Numbered from the stretch's first letter, positions 55,442 to 64,000 are shown. The stretch is 64,000 nt of DNA from Streptomyces specialis (GCF_001493375.1 NZ_LN929895.1:680661-744660), one strand, 5' to 3'. Numbers and translations are program-made. The notes: a model not told the origin generated them from the sequence alone.

Positions 55442-56374
55442 TCAGGCGGAGCGCATGTGGTCCAGGTTGCGGAGGATCACGCCCTCGCGCAGGGCCCACG
55501 GACAGATCTCGACGCTCTCCACGCCGAACAGGTCCAGCGCCGCCTCCGCCACCAGCGCCCCCGCCGCGAGCTGATGGGCGCGGCCCTCCGAGACGCCGGG
55601 CAGCGCCAGGCGCTCCCGTCCCGGCATCTCCGCCAGCTTCTGGCCCCACGTGCGCAGGTCCTCGCGGCTCAGCACCCGCCGCACGTACAGACCGTCGGCG
55701 GTGCGGGCCGCGCCCGCGAGGCGCGCGAGCTGCTTGAACGTCTTCGACGTCGCCACCACCCGGTCCGGCGTCCCGAAGCGGGTGAAGTCGCCGACGACGC
55801 CCGCGATCCCGGTACGGATGTCCCGCCGCAGCGACCTGACGTCCGCCGGCGACGGCGGGTCGCCGGGAAGCCGGGCCGCCGTCAGACGGCCCGCGCCCAG
55901 CGGCAACGAGGCCGCCACGTCCGGCGCCTCGTCCACACCGAGGGCGATCTCCAGCGAGCCGCCGCCGATGTCGAACATCAGCAACCGCCCCGCCGACCAG
56001 CCCAGCCACCGCCGCGCCGCCAGGAACGTCAGCCGCGCCTCCTCGGCGCCCGACAGCACCTGGAGCTCCACCCCGGTCTCCTGGGCGACCCGCGTCAGCA
56101 CGGCGTCCGCGTTGGTCGCCTCCCGCACCGCCGACGTCGCGAACGGCAGCAGATCCGCGACCCCTTGCTCCTCCGCGACCTCCAACGCCTCGCGCACCGT
56201 GGCCACCAGCCGGTCCACGCCCTCGGCGCCGATCGCGCCGTCCGCCTCCAGCAGCTCGGCGAGCCGCAGCTCCGCCTTGTGCGAGTACGCGGGCAGCGGG
56301 CGCGCGCCGGAATGCGCGTCCACGACCAGCAGGTGGACCGTGTTGGAACCCACGTCGAGAACACCGAGCCTCAT
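55442..56374 (-). CDS. Ppx/GppA exopolyphosphatase-family phosphatase
   Basis: A 310-residue ASKHA-fold phosphatase acting on polyphosphate or pppGpp. LGVLDVGSNTVHLLVVDAHSG (phosphate 1), ATSAVREATNADAVL, LSGAEEARLTFLAARRWLG and the phosphate 2 motif LLMFDIGGGSLEIALG are present. It is the short actinobacterial form lacking the C-terminal HD domain. ATG 56374. Downstream-convergent with the ABC permease; divergent from the cysteine-rich gene. Confidence 0.93.
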   Translation of the reverse strand: MRLGVLDVGSNTVHLLVVDAHSGARPLPAYSHKAELRLAELLEADGAIGAEGVDRLVATVREALEVAEEQGVADLLPFATSAVREATNADAVLTRVAQETGVELQVLSGAEEARLTFLAARRWLGWSAGRLLMFDIGGGSLEIALGVDEAPDVAASLPLGAGRLTAARLPGDPPSPADVRSLRRDIRTGIAGVVGDFTRFGTPDRVVATSKTFKQLARLAGAARTADGLYVRRVLSREDLRTWGQKLAEMPGRERLALPGVSEGRAHQLAAGALVAEAALDLFGVESVEICPWALREGVILRNLDHMRSA

Positions 56375-56410
56375 GAACGTCAACGCTACCCCGCCCTCTA
56401 CCCTGTCGGT

Positions 56411-57334
56411 GTGGCGAAGACGAAGAGGGCGAAGCCGGGCAGAACAGCCAGCACGGCCACGGCGTCCACGGCGGTCACGGCCGTCGAGCCGCTCGACGGC
56501 GCGCGGCGCAGGGCCGCCGGGGACGAGGTCCCGCTCGATCACCCCAGGGCGTGGGTCGAGTTCCCCGACCCCGCCGACGCGGAGCAGGTCTTCCGCTGCG
56601 ACCTCACCTGGCTCACCTCCCGCTGGCAGTGCGTCTTCGGCCGAGGCTGCCAGGGCATCGAGGCGGGCCGCACCGCCGACGGCTGCTGCACCCTCGGCGC
56701 GCACTTCTCCGACGAGGACGACGAGCGCCGGGTCGCCGGGCACGCGGCCCGGCTGACGCCCGCCACCTGGCAGTTCCACGCCGAGGGAACCGGCGACGGC
56801 GGCTGGGTCGAGCTGGACGACGAGGGCGACCGGCGCACCCGCCGCCACCAGGGCGCCTGCATCTTCCTCAACCGCCCCGGATTCCCCGGCGGCACGGGCT
56901 GCGCGCTGCACACGCTCGCCCTCGGCGAGGGCCGCGAGCCGCTGGAGACCAAGCCGGATGTCTGCTGGCAGCTTCCTGTCCGCCGGACCTACGAGTGGGT
57001 CGAACAGCCGGACGGCGAGCAGCTCCTGTACGTGTCGATCGGCGAGTACGACCGGCGCGGCTGGGGCCCTGGCGGCCACGACCTGCACTGGTGGTGCACG
57101 GGCGCGCCCGCCGCGCACGGCGCGGCAGAGCCGCTGTACGTCACCTACCGCCCCGAGCTGATCGAGCTGATGGGCGAGCAGGGGTACGACCGGCTCGCCG
57201 ACCTGTGCGCCGTCCGCCTCGCCGCCGGGGCCGCCGTACTCCCGCCCGGCGCGAAGCCGTTGCCGCTGCTCGCGCCGCACCCGGCCGACCCGGTGTGCGG
57301 GGCGTCACACCCCGCCGGGGAACCCGCACGGTGA
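56411..57334 (+). CDS. Cysteine-rich protein, DUF3109-like
   Basis: A 307-residue protein with clustered cysteines reminiscent of DUF3109/YkgJ metal-binding proteins: FRCDLTWLTSRWQCVFGRGC, DGCCTLGAHFSDEDD, QGACIFLNRPGFPGGTGCALH and KPDVCWQLPVRRTYEW. About eight cysteines could hold an iron-sulfur or zinc cluster; the role is unknown. The first 30 residues (KTKRAKPGRTASTATAST...) are low complexity. GTG 56411 is the likely start. It lies between ppx and ilvD on the ilvD strand. Confidence 0.83.
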   Translation: MAKTKRAKPGRTASTATASTAVTAVEPLDGARRRAAGDEVPLDHPRAWVEFPDPADAEQVFRCDLTWLTSRWQCVFGRGCQGIEAGRTADGCCTLGAHFSDEDDERRVAGHAARLTPATWQFHAEGTGDGGWVELDDEGDRRTRRHQGACIFLNRPGFPGGTGCALHTLALGEGREPLETKPDVCWQLPVRRTYEWVEQPDGEQLLYVSIGEYDRRGWGPGGHDLHWWCTGAPAAHGAAEPLYVTYRPELIELMGEQGYDRLADLCAVRLAAGAAVLPPGAKPLPLLAPHPADPVCGASHPAGEPAR

Positions 57335-57433
57335 GCGGCGTCTCGCATCCCGGTATCCGCGTCCCGGACGCCGGGCCGGAGGCGTAGCCTCGACAAGGTA
57401 GCTCCAGCCTCCTTCGAGAGAGGACGAAAGACC

Positions 57434-59278
57434 ATGGCGACGCTGAGGTCCCGCACAGTCACCCACGGCCGCAACATGGCGGGGGCCCGCGCCCTCCTGC
57501 GGGCCGCCGGCGTAGCGCGCGAGGACTTCGGCAAGCCGATCATCGCCGTGGCCAACAGCTTCACCGAGTTCGTCCCGGGCCACACCCACCTCCAGCCGGT
57601 CGGCCGGATCGTCTCCGAGGCGATCTCCGCGGCGGGCGGCATCCCCCGCGAGTTCAACACGATCGCCGTCGACGACGGCATCGCCATGGGCCACGGCGGC
57701 ATGCTCTACTCCCTGCCGTCCCGCGACCTGATCGCCGACTCCGTGGAGTACATGGTGGAGGCGCACTGCGCCGACGCCCTGATCTGCATCTCCAACTGCG
57801 ACAAGATCACCCCGGGCATGCTGATGGCCGCGCTGCGGCTGAACATCCCGACCGTCTTCGTCTCCGGCGGCCCGATGGAGGCCGGCAAGACCACCCTGGT
57901 CGACGGCACGGTCCGCTCCAACCTCGACCTCGTCCACGCGATGTCCGAGGCCGTCGCCGACACCACCTCGGACGAGGACCTGCTGCGCATCGAGGAGGCC
58001 GCCTGCCCGACCTGCGGCTCCTGTTCCGGCATGTTCACCGCCAACTCGATGAACTGCCTGGTCGAGGCCCTGGGCCTGGCCCTCCCCGGCAACGGCTCGG
58101 TGCTCGCCACCCACACCGCGCGCCGCGCGCTGTACGAGGCGGCGGGCCGCACCGTCGTCGAGGTCACCCGCCGGTACTACGAGCAGGACGACGCCACGGT
58201 CCTGCCGCGCGCCGTCGCCGGCCGCGCCGCGTTCGAGAACGCGATGGCCCTCGACGTCGCCATGGGCGGCTCCACCAACACGGTGCTGCACCTGCTGGCC
58301 GCCGCCCGGGAGGCCGGGCTGGACTACACGATGGCCGACATCGACGCCGTCTCGCGCCGTGTGCCCTGCGTCTGCAAGGTCGCCCCCAACGGCTCGTACC
58401 ACATGGAGGACGTCCACCGGGCCGGCGGCATCCCCGCCATCCTGGGCGAGCTCCAGCGCGGCGGCCTGCTCAACGAGGACGTGCACTCCGTCCACTCCGA
58501 CTCGCTCGGCGAGTGGCTCAAGCGGTGGGACATCCGCGGCGGCTCGCCGTCGCCCGAGGCGGTCGAGATGTTCCACGCGGCGCCCGGCTGCGTCCGGTCC
58601 GCCACCGCGTTCTCCCAGTCCGAGCGGTGGGAGACGCTGGACACCGACGCCGCGAAGGGCTGTATCCGCGACGTCGCGCACGCCTACTCCCAGGACGGCG
58701 GCCTCGCCGTCCTGTCCGGCAACCTCGCCGTGGACGGCTGCGTCGTGAAGACCGCCGGCGTGGACGAGTCGATCTGGACCTTCGAGGGGCCCGCGGTCGT
58801 CGTGGAGTCCCAGGAGGAGGCCGTCGACGCGATCCTCACCAAGCGCGTCACCGAGGGCGACGTGGTCGTCGTCCGCTACGAGGGCCCGCGCGGCGGCCCC
58901 GGCATGCAGGAGATGCTCTACCCCACGGCGTTCCTGAAGGGCCGCGGCCTGGGCGCGAAGTGCGCGCTGATCACCGACGGCCGGTTCTCCGGCGGCACCT
59001 CCGGCCTGTCCATCGGCCACGTCTCCCCGGAGGCGGCGGCCGGCGGCACGATCGCCCTCGTCCGCGACGGCGACCGCATCCGCATCGACATCCCCGGCCG
59101 CGCCATCGACCTGCTGGTGCCCGAGGAGGAGCTGGCGGCCCGCCGGGAGGCGCTCGGCGGCCGGTACGCGCCCGTCGCCCGTGAGCGCAAGGTGTCCCCG
59201 GCGCTGCGCGCCTACGCGGCGATGGCCACCAGCGCCGACAAGGGTGCCGTGCGGGACATCTCCAAGCTGGAGGGCTGA
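57434..59278 (+). CDS. ilvD: Dihydroxy-acid dehydratase
   Basis: A 614-residue iron-sulfur dehydratase in branched-chain amino acid and pantothenate synthesis (it makes ketoisovalerate, the precursor of pantoate). LRSRTVTHGRNMAGARALLRA is the standard start, DGIAMGHGGMLYSLPSRDLIADSVEYM and the cluster cysteines in ICISNCDKITPGMLMA and ACPTCGSCSGMFTANSMNCL are intact, and GRFSGGTSGLSIGHVSPEAA is near the end. Length matches the family. ATG 57434 is preceded by GAGAGAGGA. Confidence 0.97.
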   Translation: MATLRSRTVTHGRNMAGARALLRAAGVAREDFGKPIIAVANSFTEFVPGHTHLQPVGRIVSEAISAAGGIPREFNTIAVDDGIAMGHGGMLYSLPSRDLIADSVEYMVEAHCADALICISNCDKITPGMLMAALRLNIPTVFVSGGPMEAGKTTLVDGTVRSNLDLVHAMSEAVADTTSDEDLLRIEEAACPTCGSCSGMFTANSMNCLVEALGLALPGNGSVLATHTARRALYEAAGRTVVEVTRRYYEQDDATVLPRAVAGRAAFENAMALDVAMGGSTNTVLHLLAAAREAGLDYTMADIDAVSRRVPCVCKVAPNGSYHMEDVHRAGGIPAILGELQRGGLLNEDVHSVHSDSLGEWLKRWDIRGGSPSPEAVEMFHAAPGCVRSATAFSQSERWETLDTDAAKGCIRDVAHAYSQDGGLAVLSGNLAVDGCVVKTAGVDESIWTFEGPAVVVESQEEAVDAILTKRVTEGDVVVVRYEGPRGGPGMQEMLYPTAFLKGRGLGAKCALITDGRFSGGTSGLSIGHVSPEAAAGGTIALVRDGDRIRIDIPGRAIDLLVPEEELAARREALGGRYAPVARERKVSPALRAYAAMATSADKGAVRDISKLEG

Positions 59279-59291
59279 CCGGCCGGGGGCC

Positions 59292-61481
59292 TCACAGCTC
59301 CCGCAGCGCGTCCAGCGGCGTGGCGTACAGCGTGTTCCCCAGGGTCACCACGTACGCCACGCCGTCCGCGATCAGCGGCGCCGGGGCCCAGGCGTCCGAG
59401 CCGGGGCCCGGGGTGCCCGGGTGCGGCTCCCCGCCGCGCAGCACCTCGCCGTCGGCCGCGTCCACCTCGTACAGCCGGCCGTCGCCGTCCGACAGGTACA
59501 GCCGCCCGTCCGTGAACGCCGGCTCGGAGGCCGTGCCGATGCCGGTCTCCGCCGTCCACAGCTCCTCGCCCGCCGCCGGGTCCACGGCCGTGATCGCGCC
59601 CGCCGTGTCCGAGGCGTAGACGATGCCGTCCGCGACGACCGTGCGCGGGTCGGCGGGCCGCGACAGCGGGGTCCTGGTCCACGTGCCGTCCGTCAGATCC
59701 AGCCGCAGCACGGCCGTGACCACCGGCAGCTCGGTGTCGAACTCCTGGAAGTACGCGGCGTCCCGGTCCATGCCGACCGACTCCAGGTAGCCGGCGGCGT
59801 CCTCCGGCGGACGCCGGGGCGCGCTCCACGCCTCCCGGCCGTCCGCGTCGATCAGCATCAGCTCCGGATCGGCGCCGGTCTCGTCCACGCGGGTCTCCAC
59901 CAGGGCGTACGAGCCGCTGCTCACCGTCCGGGTGATGTACCGGCCCGGCGCCGACCACTCGCCGACCTGCGTCGGCGAGTCCACGTCGTAGAACCGCAGG
60001 GTGCTGTCGCCGTTCTGGAGGACCAGCGTGCCCCGGACGCGCAGCAGGTCACCGGTCAGCTCGGGGGCGTCGATCTCCCACAGCTCCTCGCCGTCCTCGG
60101 AGTACGTCACCACGCCCTTGTCCGAACGCGCCAGGACCGCTCCTCCCGTGCTGAACGCCGACGGCCCGCCGACCGCGTCGCGCGGACCGCTGTGCCGCCA
60201 CAGCTCCGTCCCGTCCCGGCCCAGCACCACGGCCAGCGTGCCGCCCGCCGAGCAGAGCACGTGCGCCGTGGTCGGTACGCAGGAGAAGCCCTCGGTGGCC
60301 GCGTCGCGCACCCCGAGGTCCTGGAGGTCCAGCTCCCAGGGCCCGGACGGGCCGTCCACCCCGGTGGTGCTCCCGGCGGCGTCCCCGCCGGTGTCCACCG
60401 CGCTGTCCGCGGTGCCCTGGTCCGTACCGGCCGTCCGGGCCAGCCAGATCCCCACGCCGGCGGCGACCACGGCCAGCGCCGCCGCCGCGGCGGTCAGGCG
60501 CCGCCTGCGGCGTGCCCCCGGCGAGGCCCGGGTCTCCGCCGTGTCCGCCGTGCCCGCCGTGTCCGACGGGTCGCGCGGGCGCCGCGCCGCCAGGCCGTCG
60601 CGCCACACGGGGGACTCGCGGACCACCGCGGCCTGCGCGCGGGTGTCCGCCCACTCCGCCATCCGCAGCAGCGCCGACACCTCCGGCCGCCGCTCGGGGT
60701 CCTTCGCCAGGCACAGCCCCACCAGATCGCGCAGCGCCTCCGGCAGGTCGCCCAGATCGGGCTCCTCGTGCACCACCCGGTACGCCACCGCCAGCGGGTC
60801 GGCGCCCGGCGGCCCGCCGGCCTCGAACGGGCTGCGCCCGGTCACCGCGAACGCCACCACCGCGCCCAGCGCGAACACGTCCGCCGCCGCCGTCACCTCG
60901 CCGTCCCCGGTGAGCTGCTCGGGCGCCATGAACGGCGGCGACCCCAGCACCGCGCCGCGCTCCGTCAGCCGGTGGCTGTCGCTGAGCGCCCGGGAGATGC
61001 CGAAGTCGATGACGCGGACACCGTCGTCGGCCAGCAGCACGTTCGCCGGCTTCAGGTCCCGGTGCACCAGCCCGGAGCGGTGGATGTCCTGCAACGCCTC
61101 GGCGAGCTGCGCGCCGACGCGGGCCGCCTCGCGGGCGGTCAGCGGCCCCTCGCGCTCGACGCGGTCGGTGAGCGAGCCGCCCGGCACGTACAGCGTCGCC
61201 AGCCACGGCGGGTCGCCCTCGGGGTCGGCGTCGACGACGGGCGCGGTGAACGCGCCGCTCACGCGCCGGGCCGCCGCCACCTCACGCCGGAACCGGTCGC
61301 GGAAGCCGGGGTCCTCCGCGTACTCGCGGCGGATCATCTTGATGGCGAGCTGCCGGCCCGTGACCGTCCGGGCGAGGTGGACCACCCCCATGCCGCCGCT
61401 GCCCAGCCGCCGTTCCAGCACGTAGTCGCCCAGCCGCTCGGGCGGGGCGTTCCCGCCCGCCGTCCCGCGGTGGTCCGTCAT
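59292..61481 (-). CDS. Serine/threonine protein kinase with PQQ-like beta-propeller sensor
   Basis: A 729-residue membrane kinase. The cytoplasmic Hanks-type domain has the P-loop LGSGGMGVVHLARTVTG, catalytic HRSGLVHRDLKPANVLL, DFG in VRVIDFGISRAL and APE in PPFMAPEQLTG. One transmembrane helix follows (RLTAAAAALAVVAAGVGIWLA, about residues 340-360). The extracellular half contains PQQ-type repeats (GTELWRHSGP; EELWEIDAPEL; GREAWSAPRRP; GEELWTAETGIG). PQQ-repeat kinases (AfsK-like) are common in Streptomyces; the ligand is unknown. ATG 61481 follows GGGGGG; convergent with ilvD. Confidence 0.94.
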   Translation of the reverse strand: MTDHRGTAGGNAPPERLGDYVLERRLGSGGMGVVHLARTVTGRQLAIKMIRREYAEDPGFRDRFRREVAAARRVSGAFTAPVVDADPEGDPPWLATLYVPGGSLTDRVEREGPLTAREAARVGAQLAEALQDIHRSGLVHRDLKPANVLLADDGVRVIDFGISRALSDSHRLTERGAVLGSPPFMAPEQLTGDGEVTAAADVFALGAVVAFAVTGRSPFEAGGPPGADPLAVAYRVVHEEPDLGDLPEALRDLVGLCLAKDPERRPEVSALLRMAEWADTRAQAAVVRESPVWRDGLAARRPRDPSDTAGTADTAETRASPGARRRRRLTAAAAALAVVAAGVGIWLARTAGTDQGTADSAVDTGGDAAGSTTGVDGPSGPWELDLQDLGVRDAATEGFSCVPTTAHVLCSAGGTLAVVLGRDGTELWRHSGPRDAVGGPSAFSTGGAVLARSDKGVVTYSEDGEELWEIDAPELTGDLLRVRGTLVLQNGDSTLRFYDVDSPTQVGEWSAPGRYITRTVSSGSYALVETRVDETGADPELMLIDADGREAWSAPRRPPEDAAGYLESVGMDRDAAYFQEFDTELPVVTAVLRLDLTDGTWTRTPLSRPADPRTVVADGIVYASDTAGAITAVDPAAGEELWTAETGIGTASEPAFTDGRLYLSDGDGRLYEVDAADGEVLRGGEPHPGTPGPGSDAWAPAPLIADGVAYVVTLGNTLYATPLDALREL

Positions 61482-61598
61482 GACGCCCCCCGAATGCCCG
61501 TCTGCCCGCAACAGCGTACGACGCGCGCCGGCCCGGCCACCGGCCCAGGTCCGGGCGGGCCGGCGTACGCCTGGGAAGGGTTGGCCATAATCGACCGC

Positions 61599-62123
61599 AT
61601 GTCCACCTCACAGCCGCAAAGTCCCCAGAACCCGCACACCGGCGCCCCCGGCGACGCACCCCGGCCGGACCCGATCCGGTTCTACGGCACGTCGTGGGTC
61701 GAGCACACCGGCGGCTACGCCGCGCGCCGCGCCGGGCTGGCGGTCGCGACCGCGCTGCTGACGGCGGCGGGTGCCCTGGTGCTGTGGCTCGGCTACCTCG
61801 GGCTGCGGAACTCCGAGACGGCCGGCTGGCTGCGGGCCCTCGTCGTGCTGGCGTTCGTCATCTGCACGGTCATGGCGTTCATGCGGACCTGGGCCGGTTA
61901 CGCCAGGCCCGCCGACGACACGGTGGACGAGTCGGCGTTCCGCAGCATCAAGGTGGTCGGCTTCGTCGGCGTGCTCCTGGCGTACCTGCTGCGCACGCTG
62001 GTGGAGGCGCCCGGCGAGAAGCTGCGGCGCATGGACTACGACGCCGCGCTCGACCGCCACCGGCGGCTGACCTCGAAGCGGTCCCGCAATCCCGCCCGGC
62101 GCAAGCGGCGCGGAGCCGCCTGA
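61599..62123 (+). CDS. Small membrane protein of unknown function
   Basis: A 174-residue protein with three likely transmembrane helices (AVATALLTAAGALVLWLGYLG; ALVVLAFVICTVMAFMRTWAG; VVGFVGVLLAYLLRTLVEAP), a proline-rich N terminus (SQPQSPQNPHTGAPGDAPRP) and a strongly basic C terminus (SKRSRNPARRKRRGAA). ATG 61599 follows GAAGGG at some distance. Conserved in Streptomyces next to this kinase as far as I recall, without assigned function. Confidence 0.8.
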   Translation: MSTSQPQSPQNPHTGAPGDAPRPDPIRFYGTSWVEHTGGYAARRAGLAVATALLTAAGALVLWLGYLGLRNSETAGWLRALVVLAFVICTVMAFMRTWAGYARPADDTVDESAFRSIKVVGFVGVLLAYLLRTLVEAPGEKLRRMDYDAALDRHRRLTSKRSRNPARRKRRGAA

Positions 62124-62168
62124 CCGGGGAAGGCGTCCTAGGGGACATCCCTGAGCGGCCCCGGACAT

Positions 62169-62188
62169 GTGTCAGACCGAATTGACAC
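62169..62188. promoter_or_regulatory. Inverted repeat before the ArsR-type gene
   Basis: GTGTCA-N8-TGACAC, perfect 6-bp arms, 57 bp upstream of the regulator's start. TTGACA within the right arm (62182-62187) could be a -35 element, although no clear -10 follows. A plausible autoregulatory operator. Confidence 0.5.
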
Positions 62189-62244
62189 GTCACTCGCCGC
62201 GCTGCCAGCCTGAAGCCGCACCACCTGGGAACGGAAGGGTCGCC

Positions 62245-62574
62245 ATGAGCGGGGACGAGCTGCTGAAAGTCCTTTCCGCGCTCGGCAATCCGCACCGGAT
62301 GCGGATCATCGCCGCGCTCGCCGCCGAACGGAACTACGTCAGCAGACTGGCCCGCGAGATCGGCATGAGCCGCCCCCTGCTGCACATGCACCTCCAGCGT
62401 CTGGAGGCGGCCGGACTGGTCGTCGGCTCGCTCGAACTGTCGCCGGACGGCAAGGCCATGAAGTTCTTCGAGGTGGCGCCCTTCATGTACGAACTGACGC
62501 CGCGCACTGTCGCGGAGGCGGCCGGGACGCTCACGGTGGCGGACCCGCGGGGGAAGAAAGAGGACGCGCGGTGA
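62245..62574 (+). CDS. ArsR-like winged-helix transcriptional regulator
   Basis: A 109-residue regulator consisting of one winged helix: LLKVLSALGNPHRMRIIAALAAERNYVSRLAREIGMSRPLLHMHLQRLEAAGLVVGSLELSPDG. The C terminus has no metal-binding cysteine pattern, so it is not a classical metal sensor. ATG 62245 lies after GGAAGGG (62233-62239). Its stop overlaps the start of the next gene by 4 nt, and an inverted repeat upstream could be its own operator. Confidence 0.88.
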   Translation: MSGDELLKVLSALGNPHRMRIIAALAAERNYVSRLAREIGMSRPLLHMHLQRLEAAGLVVGSLELSPDGKAMKFFEVAPFMYELTPRTVAEAAGTLTVADPRGKKEDAR

Positions 62575-62858
62575 ACGACTCACTGACCACGATGGCGGAC
62601 GACGCGGCCGGCGTCTGGGCGGCCGGCCTCGGCACGGCCGGCCTGTTCGCGCTGCTGATCGTGATCGTCTGGCAGATCGCCTCGACGTGGCGCGCCCGGA
62701 TGCTGGCGACGCGCGAGGAGGAGTACAAGCGGCTGACCGTGAAGTACGCGGAGCTGCTGGAGGACAACACCGAGATCCTGCGCCGCTACACCGACGAACT
62801 CGGTGAGACCCGCAAGTCCGTGGCCGCGATGGAACGGATGCTGCGGGAGGTCGAGTGA
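62571..62858 (+). CDS. Single-pass membrane protein with coiled coil
   Basis: A 95-residue protein: one N-terminal transmembrane helix (GLGTAGLFALLIVIVWQIAS, about residues 19-38) followed by a charged coiled coil (TREEEYKRLTVKYAELLEDNTEILRRYTDELGETRKSVAAMERML). GTG 62571 overlaps the regulator gene. No family known to me; co-expression with an ArsR-type regulator suggests a membrane-associated partner or target. Confidence 0.82.
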   Translation: MNDSLTTMADDAAGVWAAGLGTAGLFALLIVIVWQIASTWRARMLATREEEYKRLTVKYAELLEDNTEILRRYTDELGETRKSVAAMERMLREVE

Positions 62859-62887
62859 CGCCCGCCCCAGGGGAGGAACGAAGAACG

Positions 62888-63037
62888 ATGCGTGGCCTGA
62901 ACAGACTCGTCCCCCGCCTGCTGCCCGCGCCCCGCGGCGACTACGCCAACGACGGCTTCCCCGTCGAACACCCCCGGCCCCGCGTTCCCGCGCCACGCGA
63001 CGCACGCGACCCTCGGCGCGAGCACCGGGCGGGCTGA
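62888..63037 (+). CDS. Small basic protein
   Basis: A 49-residue frame (MRGLNRLVPRLLPAPRGDYANDGFP...) rich in Arg and Pro, 29 bp after the membrane protein gene, with GGGGAGGAACGAAG in front of its ATG. Third positions are G/C-rich. Its good ribosome site and place in the operon make it likely to be translated, but no function is recognisable. Confidence 0.6.
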   Translation: MRGLNRLVPRLLPAPRGDYANDGFPVEHPRPRVPAPRDARDPRREHRAG

Positions 63038-63117
63038 CCTCGAAGCCCGGCCGGGCCGGGTGGGAGGATGGCACGGACCCCCGTCCCTCCTCCCGCACGG
63101 ACAAGGTGAGCCGCGTC

Positions 63118-63924
63118 ATGACCCAGAAGATCGCCGTCCTCGGCACCGGAAAGATCGGCGAGGCGCTCCTCGGCGGCATGCTGCGCGCCGGCCGGGCGCC
63201 CGCGGCCCTGCTGGTCACCGCGCGCCGGGCCGAGCGCGCCCAGGCGCTGCGGGCCCGTTACGGCGTGGACGGCGTCGGCAACGCGGAGGCCGCCAAGACC
63301 GCCGACTTCCTCATCCTCGCCGTCAAGCCGCAGGACATGGGCACGCTGCTCGACGAACTGGCCGCGCACATCCCCGCCGACCGCCTGGTCATCTCGGCGG
63401 CGGCCGGGATCACCACGGACTTCGTGGAGTCCCGCCTCACACCCGGCACCCCCGTGGTGCGGGTGATGCCCAACACCCCGGCCCTGGTCGACCAGGCGAT
63501 GTCCGTCATCTCCGGCGGCACGCACGCCACGCAGGACCATCTCGCGCACGCCGAGGCCATCTTCGGCGGCGTCGGCAAGACGCTGCGGCTGCCCGAGTCC
63601 CAGCAGGACGCGGCGACCGCGCTCTCCGGCTCGGGACCGGCCTACTTCTACTACCTCGTCGAGGCGATGACCGACGCCGGCATCCTCCTCGGCCTGCCGC
63701 GCGACAAGGCCCACGACCTCATCGTGCAGGCGGCGGTCGGCGCGTCCGTGATGCTGCGCGACAGCGGCGAACACCCCGTGACCCTCCGCGAGGCGGTCAC
63801 CTCCCCGGGCGGCACGACGATCAGCGCGATCCGCGAGCTGGAGAACCACGGCGTCCGCGCCGCCCTGATCGCCGCCCTGGAAGCGGCCCGTGACCGCAGC
63901 CGCGAACTGGCCTCCGGCGCGTAA
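63118..63924 (+). CDS. proC: Pyrroline-5-carboxylate reductase
   Basis: A 268-residue enzyme catalysing the last step of proline synthesis. The N-terminal Rossmann motif VLGTGKIGEALLGGML, LILAVKPQDMGTLLDEL, VVRVMPNTPALVDQAMSVISGG and the C-terminal ALSGSGPAYFYYLVEAMTDAGILLGL and LREAVTSPGGTTISAI signature are present. ATG 63118 is the conserved start (MTQKIAVLGTGKIG). The stop is 20 bp before adapter-like sequence at the end of the window. Confidence 0.96.
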   Translation: MTQKIAVLGTGKIGEALLGGMLRAGRAPAALLVTARRAERAQALRARYGVDGVGNAEAAKTADFLILAVKPQDMGTLLDELAAHIPADRLVISAAAGITTDFVESRLTPGTPVVRVMPNTPALVDQAMSVISGGTHATQDHLAHAEAIFGGVGKTLRLPESQQDAATALSGSGPAYFYYLVEAMTDAGILLGLPRDKAHDLIVQAAVGASVMLRDSGEHPVTLREAVTSPGGTTISAIRELENHGVRAALIAALEAARDRSRELASGA

Positions 63925-63943
63925 CCCCGCCCCCACGGCGAAC

Positions 63944-63979
63944 CCGTTCCCTCTACACCTCTGCTGCCTGCGCCGACGA
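63944..63979 (+). other. Degraded Nextera read-1 adapter at the window end (assembly artefact)
   Basis: CTACACCTCT (63953-63962) and GCCGACGA (63972-63979) align with the mosaic end and read-1 part of the adapter, with three extra bases between and mostly T-to-C mismatches. It directly follows proC, so what lies beyond may not be truly adjacent. Confidence 0.68.
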
Positions 63980-64000
63980 GGACTAGCCGCCCCCCCTGCG

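Overview
The window is high-GC (roughly 73%) chromosomal DNA from an actinomycete, almost certainly Streptomyces or a close relative. The evidence is G/C in nearly every third codon position, frequent GTG starts and 4-nt ATGA/GTGA overlaps, Streptomyces-type families (DUF397, XRE/DUF5753, Lsr2, BACON protein, a SigR-type promoter, ClgR boxes), and a housekeeping gene order typical of the genus. I see no rRNA, tRNA, phage, insertion sequence or CRISPR.

Layout: 1-3.2 kb, a 5'-truncated CobW-like gene and a DUF397 / anti-sigma-type ATPase / XRE regulator triad that shares a duplicated operator. 3.3-8.6 kb, a PadR-controlled DrrAB-type ABC exporter, a ThrE-like exporter, a guanidinium exporter behind a guanidine-III riboswitch, and ppa. 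8.6-16.1 kb, dacB, a metalloprotease, tilS, hpt, ftsH and folE. 16.1-24 kb, an osmoprotectant ABC transporter lying among folate genes (DUF3180-folK-folB; folP-NTF2). 24.2-30.4 kb, PH-domain membrane proteins, nuoD2 facing a MidA-type methyltransferase, and a two-component system. 30.5-36 kb, a cofactor operon (DUF2520-panC-nadB-nadC-coaX) for pantothenate/CoA and NAD. 36-41 kb, a BlaI-type regulator, argA, lsr2 and stress-regulated clpC. 41-47.6 kb, accessory genes: a Phd/PIN toxin-antitoxin pair, tag, an AraC regulator, a GNAT and mutY. 47.6-64 kb, disA-radA, a BACON protein, a TetR-linked ABC transporter region, ppx, ilvD, a PQQ-repeat Ser/Thr kinase, a small ArsR/membrane/peptide module and proC.

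The most important structural observation is technical. Nextera (Tn5 mosaic-end) adapter read-through, with index sequence and even an adapter-terminal poly-A run, has been assembled into the sequence at about seven places (near 6.15, 8.98, 33.6, 43.6, 48.7, 50.4 and 63.95 kb). It splits or distorts the thrE-like gene, dacB, nadB, an AraC gene and disA, and marks suspect joins elsewhere. A degraded tandem copy at 52.8-53.0 kb, a G-rich patch at 4.25 kb, a lost dacB stop, an in-frame stop in cobW and two single-base frameshifts fit the same low-quality origin. Genes at those places should not be read as biologically broken, and contig order across them should be treated with caution.

Real biology worth attention: the guanidine-III riboswitch in front of the SMR exporter; the shared 12-bp operator of the DUF397/ATPase/XRE module; the paired PadR sites; two ClgR boxes plus a SigR-type promoter before clpC; and the nuoD2-midA neighbourhood, which mirrors the mitochondrial NDUFS2-NDUFAF7 pair.
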